Positions 16,905 to 26,720 of a stretch of DNA of 43,126 nucleotides are shown piece after piece. The stretch is taken from positions 1 through 43,126 of the forward strand of contig CALMNW010000089.1 in NCBI GenBank assembly GCA_937872095.1, given 5' to 3'. The first letter of the stretch is position 1, and each line of letters opens with the position of its first letter. Source of the stretch: an uncultured Verrucomicrobiota bacterium. Lineage in GTDB: Bacteria > Verrucomicrobiota > Kiritimatiellia > CAIQIC01 > Lenti-01. Made by a program: the position numbers and the translations under genes. The notes beneath the pieces are model-generated. The model was given only the letters and a program-made list of their open reading frames with translations, had not been told where the DNA came from and made no database searches.

Positions 16905-18377
16905 ATGGAATTGAGCGCGCACGAAATCGAGTTCCGCCAGCAGCGGCTGGCCCATCTGGAGACGCTGAAGGCGGCGGGCCACCGGCCGTACGGCCGGGCG
17001 TTCGAACGGACGGGGTCGCTGGCCGACGTGCGGTCGGCATTCGCCGAAGGCCGGGCCGTGCGCATCGCCGGCCGGGTGGTCGCCGTGCGCGAGATGGGCA
17101 AGAGCGTGTTCGCCCACCTGCAGGACGGGACGGACAAGTTCCAGATCTACGTGCAGAAAAACGCGCTGGGCGACGAATCCTTCGCGGCGTTCAAGGCCGT
17201 GGATCTGGGCGATTTCCTCGGCGCGGAGGGCGAATTGTTCGTCACGCGCACGGGCGAGCAGTCGCTCAAGGTGCTGAAGTGGGAACTGCTCTCCAAGGCG
17301 CTGCACCCGCTGCCGGAAAAGTGGCACGGCCTGCAAGACACCGAAGTCCGCTATCGCCAGCGCTATTTGGACCTGATCGCGAATCCGGACGTGCGCAAGG
17401 TCTTCAACGCGCGCAGCCGCATCCTGTCGTTCATCCGCCGCTTCCTGGAGGCGCGCGGCTATTTCGAGGTGGAGACGCCGGTGCTGCAGACGATGGCCGG
17501 CGGCGCGATCGCCAACCCGTTCAAGACGTTCTACAACGCCCTGGGCCAGTCGATGTACATGCGCATCGCGCCGGAGCTGTACCTCAAGCGCCTGCTGGTG
17601 GGCGGCTACGACAAGGTGTTCGAGCTCGGCAAGAACTACCGCAACGAAGGCCTCGACCGCTCGCACAATCCCGAATTCACCGCGCTGGAAATCTACGAGG
17701 CCTACGGCGACGTGAAGACGATGATGAAGCTCGTCGAAGAGCTCGTCAGCGGCGCGGCGCAGGACGTCTGCGGCACGACGATTGTGGGCAAGGAGGGCCA
17801 GGAGAAGATCGACTTGGCGCCGCCCTGGCGCGTGGCGACCTATCGCGATCTCGTGCTCGAAAAGGCCGGCGCGGATTGGTTCGGCCGGACCGTCGAGTCG
17901 GCCCGCGAATGGGCGCGGGCCCGGGAATTGGATATCCCGAATGAAATGACCCACGCGCAGATCACCCACGAGGTCTACGACAAGCTGGTGGAAAAGACCC
18001 TGATGCAGCCGACCTTCGTGACGCGCCTGCCGGCGGAGCTGGTGCCGCTGGCCAAGCGCTGCGAGGACGATCCGTCCGTCGTCGACGTGTTCGAGCTGGT
18101 GGTGCGCGGGCGCGAGCTGTGCCCGGGCTATACCGAGCTGAACGATCCGCTCGACCAGCGCGCGCGCCTCGAGGAGCAGGCCGCGGGCGACGCTTCCAAG
18201 ATCGACGAGGATTTCCTGCGCGCGCTCGAACACGGCATGCCGCCGGCCGGCGGCATGGGCATCGGCATCGATCGCCTCGTCATGGTCCTGACCGGCGAGG
18301 AAAACGTCCGCGACGTGATGCTGTTCCCGCAGATGAAGAATCGCGAACCCAAGCCGGAAGAGCCGCAGGCCGAATGA
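16905..18377 (+). CDS. lysS: Lysyl-tRNA synthetase, class II
   Basis: This charges tRNA-Lys. It is 490 aa. An N-terminal OB-fold anticodon domain (about 55-165, RIAGRVVAVREMGKSVFAHLQDG) precedes the class II core: motif 2 around RNEGLDRSHNPEFT and motif 3 in GMGIGIDRLVM. ATG 16905 follows AGACGAGGAC. A TAAGGT at 16871-16876 could be a -10, but no good -35 is seen. It overlaps the next gene by ATGA, so an aminoacyl-tRNA synthetase and the lipoprotein exporter share a transcript. Confidence 0.96.
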   Translation: MELSAHEIEFRQQRLAHLETLKAAGHRPYGRAFERTGSLADVRSAFAEGRAVRIAGRVVAVREMGKSVFAHLQDGTDKFQIYVQKNALGDESFAAFKAVDLGDFLGAEGELFVTRTGEQSLKVLKWELLSKALHPLPEKWHGLQDTEVRYRQRYLDLIANPDVRKVFNARSRILSFIRRFLEARGYFEVETPVLQTMAGGAIANPFKTFYNALGQSMYMRIAPELYLKRLLVGGYDKVFELGKNYRNEGLDRSHNPEFTALEIYEAYGDVKTMMKLVEELVSGAAQDVCGTTIVGKEGQEKIDLAPPWRVATYRDLVLEKAGADWFGRTVESAREWARARELDIPNEMTHAQITHEVYDKLVEKTLMQPTFVTRLPAELVPLAKRCEDDPSVVDVFELVVRGRELCPGYTELNDPLDQRARLEEQAAGDASKIDEDFLRALEHGMPPAGGMGIGIDRLVMVLTGEENVRDVMLFPQMKNREPKPEEPQAE

Positions 18378-19595
18378 CGCTGCCGTTTTCATTGTTCCTG
18401 GCGCTGAAGTACCTCAAGCCGAAGCGCACGTTCCTCTCGGTGGTGACCGTGCTGTCGACGCTGGGCGTGCTGCTCGGCGTGGCCGTCCTCGTCATCGTGC
18501 TTTCCGTGATGACGGGCTTCGACGAGATGTGGCGCGACAAGATCCTCGACTTCAACTCCCACGTCACGGTCTCGGTTCCCGGCGGGCTGGGGGAGGAAGA
18601 AGAATCCCTCTGCGAGCGGATCGAGGCGGTGCCGGGCGTCGTCGGCGCCGCGCCGTTCCTGCAAAGCCTCGTTTTCATCCAGAAGCCCAACGGGCAGGTC
18701 GAAACCCCGATGATCCGCGGCGTGGACCCGGAACGCGAAGGGAGCGTCAGCCGCATTCCCCAGAGCCTGGTGGCCGGCGAATTTTCCGTGGCCGACGGCG
18801 ACGTCGTCGTCGGCAGCGATCTCGCCCGGCGCCTCGGCGTCGGGGTGGGCGACGCGCTGACGGTCTATTCGCCGGCGACCTTCATGGACAAGGACGAAAT
18901 CCGCCTGCCGACGGAAATGAAGGTGGCGGGCCTCTTCGAGATCGGCATGTGGGATTTCGACATGGGTTTCCTCGTGGCCTCCTTGTGGGATGCGCGCGAC
19001 TTTTGCGGCGGCACCGGCCTGGAGGCCATCCAGGTGATGACGAAGGACCCCTACGCGGCGGACCAGGTGGCGAACGAACTGCGCCGGCGCCTCGGGCCCG
19101 GCGTCTACGTGACCACCTGGATGGAGCAGAACCAGCAGCTTTTCGCCGCCTTGCGGGTCGAAAAGAACATGATGTTCTTCCTCCTGATCTTCATCACCAT
19201 CGTCGCCGCCTTCGGCATCACCAACACCCTGATCACGGTGACGGTCCAGAAGACGCGCGAGATCGGCCTGCTGCGCTCGCTGGGCTTTTCGTCGGGCGGC
19301 ATCATGCGGGTGTTTTTCTGGCAGGGGTGGATCGAAGGGGTGCTGGGCACGACGCTGGGGATCGCGACGGGGCTGGTCGTGCTGAAGTACCGCAACGACC
19401 TGCTGCATTTCCTGAACGACCGCTGCGGCATGCAGCTGCTGCCGGAAGAGCTCTACCATCTGGCGGAGCTGCCGTCGCACACCATGCCCGGCGACGTGGT
19501 CCTGGTGGCGGTGTCCGTTCTGGTGATCTGCACCTTGGCGGCGGTGATTCCCGCCTGGCAGGCGGCGAAACTCGATCCGGTGAGGGCCCTGCGCT

Positions 19596-19603
<8 letters not shown>
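18374..19603 (+). CDS. Lipoprotein-releasing ABC transporter permease, LolC/LolE family
   Basis: It is a 409-aa inner-membrane permease. One membrane helix lies near the N-terminus (about 20-46), followed by a long periplasmic MacB-like domain (about 50-255) and three helices near the C-terminus (about 265-290, 310-338, 375-398), the FtsX/LolCE topology. The ATPase gene overlaps its 3' end by 8 nt. Only one permease gene is present, so the transporter may use a homodimer, as in lineages with a single LolC/E-type protein. Together with the ATPase it would extract outer-membrane lipoproteins from the inner membrane; LolA is not in the window. Confidence 0.9.
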
Positions 19604-20279
<676 letters not shown>

Positions 20280-20290
20280 GCCTGCGCTCC

Positions 20291-20302
20291 GGGAATCGCG
20301 GC
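20291..20302 (+). repeat. Stand-alone copy of the GGGAATCGCGGC motif
   Basis: The 12-mer matches the border motif of the repeat arrays at 23130-23142 and 43000-43012. It lies just after the lolD stop and is not accompanied by the 19-bp units. Confidence 0.6.
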
Positions 20303-20390
20303 TCGCGCCGGGGGTCGCGCCGCGGAAAAAGGCGTGAAAAGCGGCCGGAGACGTGGGATAGTTTCCAAACGAATCGAAAGGCGGATCGAG

Positions 20391-20570
20391 ATGAGCAAAG
20401 GAATGATCCTGGGACTCGTGGTTCTGGCCGCGTTCATCGTCGTCTTGATCATGACGCGGGACAGCGTGACGGTGAACCTGTTCACCTTCAAGAAGACCGT
20501 GAACGCGTCGTACGCGCTGCTGGCGGCGGCGGGCATCGGGGTGGTGGCGGGGGCGCTGTTGCGCAAATGA
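20391..20570 (+). CDS. Small two-helix membrane protein, LapA-like
   Basis: This is a 59-aa protein with hydrophobic segments at about 5-20 and 40-56, joined by VTVNLFTFKKTV. That layout (helix, polar strand with V-x-V-N-x-F, helix, basic end) is that of the LapA/DUF1049 family, small inner-membrane proteins linked to lipopolysaccharide assembly in proteobacteria. The family match is by eye. An AGGCGGATCGAG leader precedes ATG 20391. The stop overlaps the next start (ATGA). Confidence 0.75.
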   Translation: MSKGMILGLVVLAAFIVVLIMTRDSVTVNLFTFKKTVNASYALLAAAGIGVVAGALLRK

Positions 20571-21745
20571 AGCGCATCGAAGAACTGCTGCGGCGCGGGG
20601 TGAAGATCGCGGCGCCGGCCTCGGTGGAGATCGGCGACGAAGTGGATCCGGCCCGAATCGCGCCGGACGCGGTCATCCACGCGGGCTGCAAGGTGTTCGG
20701 CGCCGAAACGAGCATCGGGTCCGGCTGCGTGCTCGGGCGCGAGGCGCCGGCGACGGTGGACGACTGCCAGCTGGGGGCGGGCGTGCAGCTCAAGGGCGGT
20801 TCGTTCTGCGGGGCGGTTTTCCTCGACGGGGCGGCGCTGGGCAGCGGCGCGCAGGTGCGGCCGGGCACGATCCTGGAAGAAGGCGCCGAAGCGGCGCATG
20901 CCGTGGGCCTGAAGCAGACGATTTTCTTCCCCTTCGTGGTGGGCGGCAGCCTGATCAATTTCTGCGACGCGCTGATGGCCGGCGGCCGCAGCCGCAAGGA
21001 ACACAGCGAAATCGGTTCCTCGTTCATCCATTTCAACTACACGCCGCACGGCGACAAGGCGACGGCCTCGCTGATCGGCGACGTGCCGCGCGGAGTCATG
21101 CTGGATCAGGCGCCGATCTTCCTGGGCGGGCAGGGGGGTATCGCCGGGCCGGTGCAGATCGAGTTCGGCACGGTGCTGGCCGCGGGCCACGTCCTGCGCA
21201 AGGACGTGCCGGAGGGCGGGCACTTGGTGGTGCCGACGATGCCGCATGCGGGCACGTTCCCGTATGAGACGGGCTACCGGTCGGTCGCGCGCGTCATGAA
21301 GAACGGCGCGGCGTACGTCGGAAATCTCGCGGCCTTGGAAACGTGGTATGGGCAGGTCCGGCGGCCGTTGATGGAAAAGACGCCCCACGGCGCGGCCTGT
21401 CTCGCCGGCGCGTTGCGGCAACTGGCGCAGGCGCGAAAGGAACGCCTGAAACGCCTCGACGAGGTTGTGGAAAAAATCGCGGCCGAAGATCGGGCGGCGC
21501 TGGACGAAGCGCTGCGCCGCGACCACGAGGCCCTGTGCGCCGGCTGGCCGGCGGCACGCGCGCGCCTGGCGGCGGCGGGCGACGTGGCGTGCGCCGAAAA
21601 GACGGCGTTCCTCGCCGCCTGGACCGCGGCGAAGGAAGAAACCTACGTGGCGCGGGTGCAGGCCTTGCCGGCGGCGGCGAAGGCGTCGGGCACCGCGTGG
21701 TTGCAAAAGATCGTGGCCTCGGCCTTGGCGCCGGCCGGAACATAA
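20567..21745 (+). CDS. Left-handed beta-helix protein, GlmU acetyltransferase-like
   Basis: This 392-aa protein has an N-terminal left-handed beta-helix (about 15-115, hexapeptide repeats such as IAPDAVIHAGCKVFG and LGSGAQVRPGTILE). A conserved block GLKQTIFFPFVVGGSLINF and then a second turn set (GDVPRGVMLDQAPIFLGGQGGIAGP) follow, and the protein ends in an alpha-helical C-terminus (about 270-390). The helix part resembles the acetyltransferase half of GlmU, but no uridylyltransferase domain is present. It precedes glmM by 8 nt, which supports a place in UDP-GlcNAc synthesis. Alternatively it is a sugar-nucleotide pyrophosphorylase-related protein of unknown chemistry. Confidence 0.75.
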   Translation: MKRIEELLRRGVKIAAPASVEIGDEVDPARIAPDAVIHAGCKVFGAETSIGSGCVLGREAPATVDDCQLGAGVQLKGGSFCGAVFLDGAALGSGAQVRPGTILEEGAEAAHAVGLKQTIFFPFVVGGSLINFCDALMAGGRSRKEHSEIGSSFIHFNYTPHGDKATASLIGDVPRGVMLDQAPIFLGGQGGIAGPVQIEFGTVLAAGHVLRKDVPEGGHLVVPTMPHAGTFPYETGYRSVARVMKNGAAYVGNLAALETWYGQVRRPLMEKTPHGAACLAGALRQLAQARKERLKRLDEVVEKIAAEDRAALDEALRRDHEALCAGWPAARARLAAAGDVACAEKTAFLAAWTAAKEETYVARVQALPAAAKASGTAWLQKIVASALAPAGT

Positions 21746-21753
21746 ACGAAAAC

Positions 21754-23115
21754 ATGAGCAAAAAATCCCTGTTTGGAACCGATGGCGTGCGCGGCGTCGC
21801 GAACCGCGATCCGATGATGGTGGAAACGGCCGTGAATCTCGGCCGCGCGGTGGCGCACGTGCTCAAGGAACGCAAGAGCGGCCGCCGCCCGCGCGTCTTG
21901 ATCGGCAAGGATACGCGCCTGAGCGGCTACATGCTCGAAAACGCGCTGGTGGCCGGCCTGTGCTCCATGGGCGCGGACGCCATCCTCGTGGGGACGCTGC
22001 CGACGCCGGGCATCGCCGTGCTGGTGCGGGACCAGAAGGCGGATGCGGGCTTCGTCATTTCGGCGTCGCACAATCCGTACCAGGACAACGGAATCAAGAT
22101 CTTTTCGTGCGACGGCTTCAAGCTGCCGGACGCGGAAGAAGCCGAGATCGAAAAACTGATGTCGGATGGAACGCTGACGAGCCTGTTGCCGACGGGCGGG
22201 GGCATCGGCAAGTCGTTTCGCGTGGAAGACGCCTTGGAGCGCTACATCGCGTTTTGCAAGCGGACCTTTCCCAAGGAGCTGGATCTGAAGGGCGTGCGCA
22301 TCGTGGTGGATTGCGGCAACGGGGCGACCTACAAGGCCGCGCCGGCGGTGTTCAAGGAACTGGGCGCGGCCGTGACGAGCCTGCACTGCACGCCGAACGG
22401 GCTGAACATCAACGCGAACAGCGGCTCGCAGCATACCGCCGCCTTGCGCGAGCAGGTGCTGGCCGAGCGCGCCGACGTCGGGCTGGCGTTCGACGGCGAC
22501 GGCGACCGCCTGATCGCGGTGGATGAAACGGGCGCCGAACTGACCGGCGACCACGTCCTGGCGGTTTGCGCGAAGGACCTGAAGGAACGCGGCCGGCTGG
22601 CGAACAACGTCGCCGTGGGCACGGTGATGAGCAACTTCGGGCTGCACGCGGCGATGCGCAAGCTGGGCATCGAGCTGGCTTGCAGCGCGGTGGGCGACCG
22701 CTACGTGCTGGAAACGATGAAGGCCAAGGGCGGCGTGATCGGCGCGGAGCCGTCGGGCCACATGATTTTCCTGGACCAGCAGACGACGGGCGACGGCATC
22801 GTGGCCGCGCTGCAGCTGCTGGCCGTGCTGCGCCGCTCCGGCCGGGAGGCGTCGGCGCTGGCCGCGGTGCTGAAATTGGCGCCGCAGAAACTCGTCAACG
22901 TGGAGCTGGCGAGCCGCCCGCCGCTGGAAAGCCTGCCGGGCGTCCAGACGGCGATCGCCGCCGCGGAAAAGGAGCTGGGGCAGGACGGCCGCGTGCTGGT
23001 GCGCTATTCCGGCACGCAGAACCTGTGCCGCGTGATGGTCGAAGGGCCGACCGACGCCGTCGTGGCGCGCCTGTGCGACGCCATCGCCGCGGCGCTGAAG
23101 AAGGAAATCGGCTAA
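21754..23115 (+). CDS. glmM: Phosphoglucosamine mutase
   Basis: This interconverts glucosamine-6-phosphate and glucosamine-1-phosphate for UDP-GlcNAc, the precursor of peptidoglycan and lipopolysaccharide. It is 453 aa. The phosphoserine S105 sits in VISASHNPYQDNGIK, the Mg site is DGDGDR, and the substrate loop GAEPSGH and C-terminal RYSGTQNLCRVM are present. The N-terminus LFGTDGVRG is diagnostic of GlmM over phosphomannomutase. Confidence 0.96.
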   Translation: MSKKSLFGTDGVRGVANRDPMMVETAVNLGRAVAHVLKERKSGRRPRVLIGKDTRLSGYMLENALVAGLCSMGADAILVGTLPTPGIAVLVRDQKADAGFVISASHNPYQDNGIKIFSCDGFKLPDAEEAEIEKLMSDGTLTSLLPTGGGIGKSFRVEDALERYIAFCKRTFPKELDLKGVRIVVDCGNGATYKAAPAVFKELGAAVTSLHCTPNGLNINANSGSQHTAALREQVLAERADVGLAFDGDGDRLIAVDETGAELTGDHVLAVCAKDLKERGRLANNVAVGTVMSNFGLHAAMRKLGIELACSAVGDRYVLETMKAKGGVIGAEPSGHMIFLDQQTTGDGIVAALQLLAVLRRSGREASALAAVLKLAPQKLVNVELASRPPLESLPGVQTAIAAAEKELGQDGRVLVRYSGTQNLCRVMVEGPTDAVVARLCDAIAAALKKEIG

Positions 23116-23129
23116 GCGCCTCCTCCCGA

Positions 23130-23253
23130 GGGGAATCGCGGCCCATCGGTTTTTCCACGCTACGTAAAAACTTTGCCCGATTTTTCCACACCGTGGAAAA
23201 CTTTTTTCCACGCTACGTAAAACCGCCGGCGGGGGGATAAGCCGCGATTCCCC
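23130..23253. repeat. Composite intergenic repeat, locus 2, bordered by inverted 13-mers
   Basis: GGGGAATCGCGGC (23130-23142) and its reverse complement (23241-23253) border three 19-bp units at 23151, 23182 and 23204. Units 1 and 3 are TTTTCCAC-GCT-ACGTAAAA; unit 2 is the perfect hairpin TTTTCCAC-ACC-GTGGAAAA. Start-to-start spacings are 31 and 22 bp. It lies between the convergent ends of glmM and the minus-strand gene. Confidence 0.85.
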
Positions 23254-23265
23254 GCGGCGGGGGGC

Positions 23266-24162
23266 TCAGTAGATTTCGTCGCTCTCTTCGCGGGTGTAGA
23301 AGAGGTGCAGGTGGTTTTTCGCGCAGGCGGCGGGATCGAGCAGGATGCGTTCGGCGTCGCGGCGTTCGGTTTCGGCCGCGGCTTGGAGGGCGTCGAGCTT
23401 GGCGCGGACGCCGGAAGCCTCGACGATCTGCATGAGTTCGTCGAAGAGGAAGGGGGAGCCGTAGAGGAGCTGGCATTCGCAGAGGATCTTGCAGGCGACC
23501 ATGTGTTCGAAGCGGTCGAAGGCGAGCTGCTGGCGGACCTTGGCCAGGGGCTTGAGGACGTAGTCGATTTCCTCGCGGTGGTCGGGGTGGGTCAGGAGGT
23601 AGTGTTTTTGGCGGTAGATGGCGTCGTCGAGGGCGCGGCAAGGAGCCTCGGGCAGGGTGTCGGACACGACGACGATGATATCGAGGTCGGAGCCGCGGAC
23701 CATCTGGCCGGAGCTTTTTTCGGGCCGGGGCACGCGATGGGCCATCTGGTAGGTGACGTCGCCGGCGATCATGAAGACGGCCTTCTTGAGCAGCAGCGGT
23801 TCGTCGGGCAGGCCGGCCAGGGCCATGCAGACGCTTTCGCGGGCGAGGTCGATCTTTTCGCGCGAGATGTCCGCGATGCTTTTTTCCAGCGCAACGGCGC
23901 GGGCTTCGAGGGCGTCCTGCTGGCCCGCGAGGCCGACGAGGGTGTAGGTGAGGAATTCGCGGCGGATGGACGGGGAGAGGCGGGCATAGCCTGCGACGGC
24001 GGAGTCGAGGCGCATGTAGCGGCGGCCGGCGCGGCGGAGGACGATGCCGGGCGCATGGCACGCGCGCCAGAGCTCGAGGACGTCGGCGAAATCGCCGGCC
24101 GCGGCGAGTTCGGCCCCGGTGAGCGGGCCGGCGTTGGCCAAGATGTCCGCGATGGACGGCAT
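23266..24162 (-). CDS. Unknown protein with a nucleotidyltransferase-fold signature
   Basis: This 298-aa cytoplasmic protein is not one I can name. Residues 152-165 include SGQMVRGSDLDIIVV, with D159 and D161 as a DxD pair, and D200 in EEIDYVLKP could be the third acidic residue. This is the arrangement of the Pol-beta/MNT/cGAS-like nucleotidyltransferase superfamily. The N-terminal half is helical (a possible winged helix at about 10-60). The C-terminal half continues with helices containing LAFDRFEHMVACKILCECQLLYGS. It is a lone gene, divergent from comEC and next to the repeat array. It could be a tRNA or protein nucleotidyltransferase, a toxin-type MNT or a second-messenger synthase; the sequence alone does not decide. 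Confidence 0.7.
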   Translation of the reverse strand: MPSIADILANAGPLTGAELAAAGDFADVLELWRACHAPGIVLRRAGRRYMRLDSAVAGYARLSPSIRREFLTYTLVGLAGQQDALEARAVALEKSIADISREKIDLARESVCMALAGLPDEPLLLKKAVFMIAGDVTYQMAHRVPRPEKSSGQMVRGSDLDIIVVVSDTLPEAPCRALDDAIYRQKHYLLTHPDHREEIDYVLKPLAKVRQQLAFDRFEHMVACKILCECQLLYGSPFLFDELMQIVEASGVRAKLDALQAAAETERRDAERILLDPAACAKNHLHLFYTREESDEIY

Positions 24163-24223
24163 GGGGACAGTATGGGGCCGGCGCGGCGCGCGGGGAAAGT
24201 TTTATTTGCGGGCGGATTGCGGC

Positions 24224-24252
24224 TTGTTCCCGGTGCGCGCGTGGGGTAAAAA
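24224..24252 (+). promoter_or_regulatory. Sigma70-like promoter for comEC
   Basis: A -35 TTGTTC (24224-24229), a 17-nt spacer and a -10 TAAAAA (24247-24252) are present. They lie between the divergent minus-strand gene and comEC. Confidence 0.5.
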
Positions 24253-24287
24253 AAGACAAAGAATTGCGCGGAGCAAGAAAACGGCGC

Positions 24288-26720
24288 ATGGAATCGTGGG
24301 TCGAGGAGGAATGGGGAGGACATGGAGTCCGGATGCGCCCGCCGCGGCGGCGGGCGATGGTGGGATTGGCCTTTCCGGTCGTCGCCGGGACGGCGGCGGG
24401 CATTTGCGCGCCGGTTTCGCCGATGGTTTTCTGGAGCGCGGGGGCGCTGTTGCTGCTGCCGCTGTTCGTCTGGGTCCGCAAGGGTTGGTCGGTCGGACCG
24501 TTGATGCTGGCGGCGTTGTTCCTGGTGGCGGCGCACGCGCGCCAATCGACGGGGGTGCGCGGAGCGGACTCGCTGGCCGTCCAGATGGTCCGGCCGCTGG
24601 AATACGTGCAGTTCGTGGCGGTGGCGACGGAAGACGCGGCGCCGCGGGAAGGCGACGCCGTGTTCCGGGCGCGGGTCGAAGGGTTGAACCGCGACGGCAC
24701 GTGGCGGCGAGTGGACGATTCCATCCGCGTGGTGCTGCGGTCGGGCGCGCAAGGCCGTGCGCCCCGCTACGGCGAGCGGTGGCGCCTGCGGGGCATCGTG
24801 CAACCCGCCGTGCCGCGCCGGTCGGGACTGTTCACGCTGCCGCAAAACCAGGCGGTGGTGGATCCGGACCGGGCCTTCTTTCTGGACGCCGGGCAGGGGA
24901 ATCCGTTCGTGGCATGGTGCCTGGAGCGCCGCCGGGCCTGCCGCGAAATCCTGGGGCGGGGATTGGAGGATTTTCCGGAGGAACGGGGCATCCTGCAGGC
25001 CTTGCTGTTGGGCTACCGCGAGGACTTGCCGCAGGCGCTGCGGAAGGATTTCGCCGCCACCGGCACCGTGCATATCTTCGCGATATCGGGTGCGCACGTG
25101 GGCATGATGGCGTTCCTGGTCATCCAGCTGTTGCGCGCGCTGGGCGTGCCGATGGCGCGCTGGTTTTTCTTTCTGGCGCCGATGCTGGCGGTCTATGTGG
25201 TCGCCACGGGAGCGGCCACCAGCGCGATCCGCGCGTGTGCGATGGCGACGATGATGCTGGCGGCGCCCTTCCTGAAACGGCGGCCGGACGCGATTTCGGG
25301 CTTGGCGGTGGCGGCGATCGCGATCCTGCTGGCCGCGCCGGCGCAACTGGGGGACCTGGGCTTCCTGCTGTCGTTCATGGCGGTGGCCAGTTTGCTGGCC
25401 ATCCAGCCGCTGTTCGATGCGGGCGCGGTGCGCCTGTTCCGGCGCGACGACTGGCAACTGCCGCAAGAGGAATTGCCCCGGGGCCGCCGGCTGCGCGAGA
25501 CCGGGCTTCTGGCGACGCGCTTCGGGCTGGTATCGACGTCGGCGTGGATCGGGACGTCGCCGCTGACGGCGTTTTTCTTCAATCTGTTTTCGCCGGTGGC
25601 GCTGGGCATGAACCTGCTGGTGATTCCGGCGGCATTCTGCATCCTGCTCGCGGGGGTGCTGAGCCTGCTGAGCGCGCCGATTTCGGGCTGGGTTTCGGAA
25701 ACGTTCAACGCTGCGGCCGGCGCGTTCGCCGCGCTGCTGGCGCGCTGCATCGGCTGGGCGGCCGATCTGCCGGGCGGCCATTGGTTCGTCCGTTCGCCGC
25801 CGGCGGCGGGCGTGATCGCATGGTACGCGATCCTGGCGGCGGCCACGACGATGGCCCGGCGGGTGCGGGGGGCGTGGCCGGCGGGACTCGCGCTGCTGGC
25901 GGCGCTGGCCGTGGGTTGGGGCGTCTGGGAAACGATCCGCTGCCGGATCTCGGTGCTCGACGTGGGGGAGGGGAATGCCGTGCTCGTGCAGGCGAAAACC
26001 GCGCGCATCCTGGTGGACGCGGGACCGGCCTATGGCCGGCGCGAAACGCTGCGGCTCTTGCGGGCCGAAGGGGTCAACCGGCTGGACGCCCTGATCCTGA
26101 CGCATGCGGACGCGCAGCACGTCGGCGCGGCCGTCGGGCTGATGGACGCGCTGCCGGTCCGCGAGCTGTGGCTGCCCGCGACGATCTGGCCTTCGCCGCT
26201 GATGAAAGCCATCTTGCGCAAGGCGGAAGCCAAGGGCATTCCCCTGCGCCGCCTGTGCGCCGGCGATTCGGGCGATTGGCCCGGGGATTTGTTCTGGGAA
26301 ACGTTCTGGCCGCCGGAAGAACTGCGCTTGTCGTGCGCGGACGACGCCGCGCTGGCGCTGCGCGTGGCGCGCGGCGGCACGTCGGTCTTGCTGGCAAGCG
26401 ACGCCGGGTTTGCGCAGGAGAAAGCGATGCGGGACGCCGGAGCCACGCTCGCGGCGTCGGTGCTGGTGGTCGGCCGGCACGGGGATGCCGGCGCGACTTC
26501 TGAAACTTGGTTGGACGAAGTGCGGCCGAAAGAGGTCGTCGTCTCTTCGGGAGCGCACCTGGATGGCCGCCATCCGGACAGGGAACTGTTGGAGCGCCTG
26601 GCGGCGCGGAACGTCCGCGTCTGGCGGACCGATCGGCAGGGGACGATCCACGTGGAACTGGAAAAGGATCCGGCGCGCTGGCCGGAACGGGGCTACCGGA
26701 TGGGAGCCGCGATCCGTTGA
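24288..26720 (+). CDS. comEC: ComEC/Rec2 family DNA-uptake channel with degraded nuclease-like domain
   Basis: This is an 810-aa inner-membrane protein. N-terminal hydrophobic helices and a DUF4131 region come first, then the competence core with HIFAISGAHVGMMAF and many helices. A C-terminal metallo-beta-lactamase-like domain follows (ISVLDVGEGNAVLVQ onward). The expected HxHxDH metal motif reads H606-A-D-A-Q-H611, and the later GHHG-type motif reads GRHG (H731), so the metal site looks broken. The family imports single-stranded DNA during transformation. ATG 24288 is used; ATG 24333, preceded by GGAGGAC, is an alternative. No other competence gene is nearby. Confidence 0.88.
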   Translation: MESWVEEEWGGHGVRMRPPRRRAMVGLAFPVVAGTAAGICAPVSPMVFWSAGALLLLPLFVWVRKGWSVGPLMLAALFLVAAHARQSTGVRGADSLAVQMVRPLEYVQFVAVATEDAAPREGDAVFRARVEGLNRDGTWRRVDDSIRVVLRSGAQGRAPRYGERWRLRGIVQPAVPRRSGLFTLPQNQAVVDPDRAFFLDAGQGNPFVAWCLERRRACREILGRGLEDFPEERGILQALLLGYREDLPQALRKDFAATGTVHIFAISGAHVGMMAFLVIQLLRALGVPMARWFFFLAPMLAVYVVATGAATSAIRACAMATMMLAAPFLKRRPDAISGLAVAAIAILLAAPAQLGDLGFLLSFMAVASLLAIQPLFDAGAVRLFRRDDWQLPQEELPRGRRLRETGLLATRFGLVSTSAWIGTSPLTAFFFNLFSPVALGMNLLVIPAAFCILLAGVLSLLSAPISGWVSETFNAAAGAFAALLARCIGWAADLPGGHWFVRSPPAAGVIAWYAILAAATTMARRVRGAWPAGLALLAALAVGWGVWETIRCRISVLDVGEGNAVLVQAKTARILVDAGPAYGRRETLRLLRAEGVNRLDALILTHADAQHVGAAVGLMDALPVRELWLPATIWPSPLMKAILRKAEAKGIPLRRLCAGDSGDWPGDLFWETFWPPEELRLSCADDAALALRVARGGTSVLLASDAGFAQEKAMRDAGATLAASVLVVGRHGDAGATSETWLDEVRPKEVVVSSGAHLDGRHPDRELLERLAARNVRVWRTDRQGTIHVELEKDPARWPERGYRMGAAIR

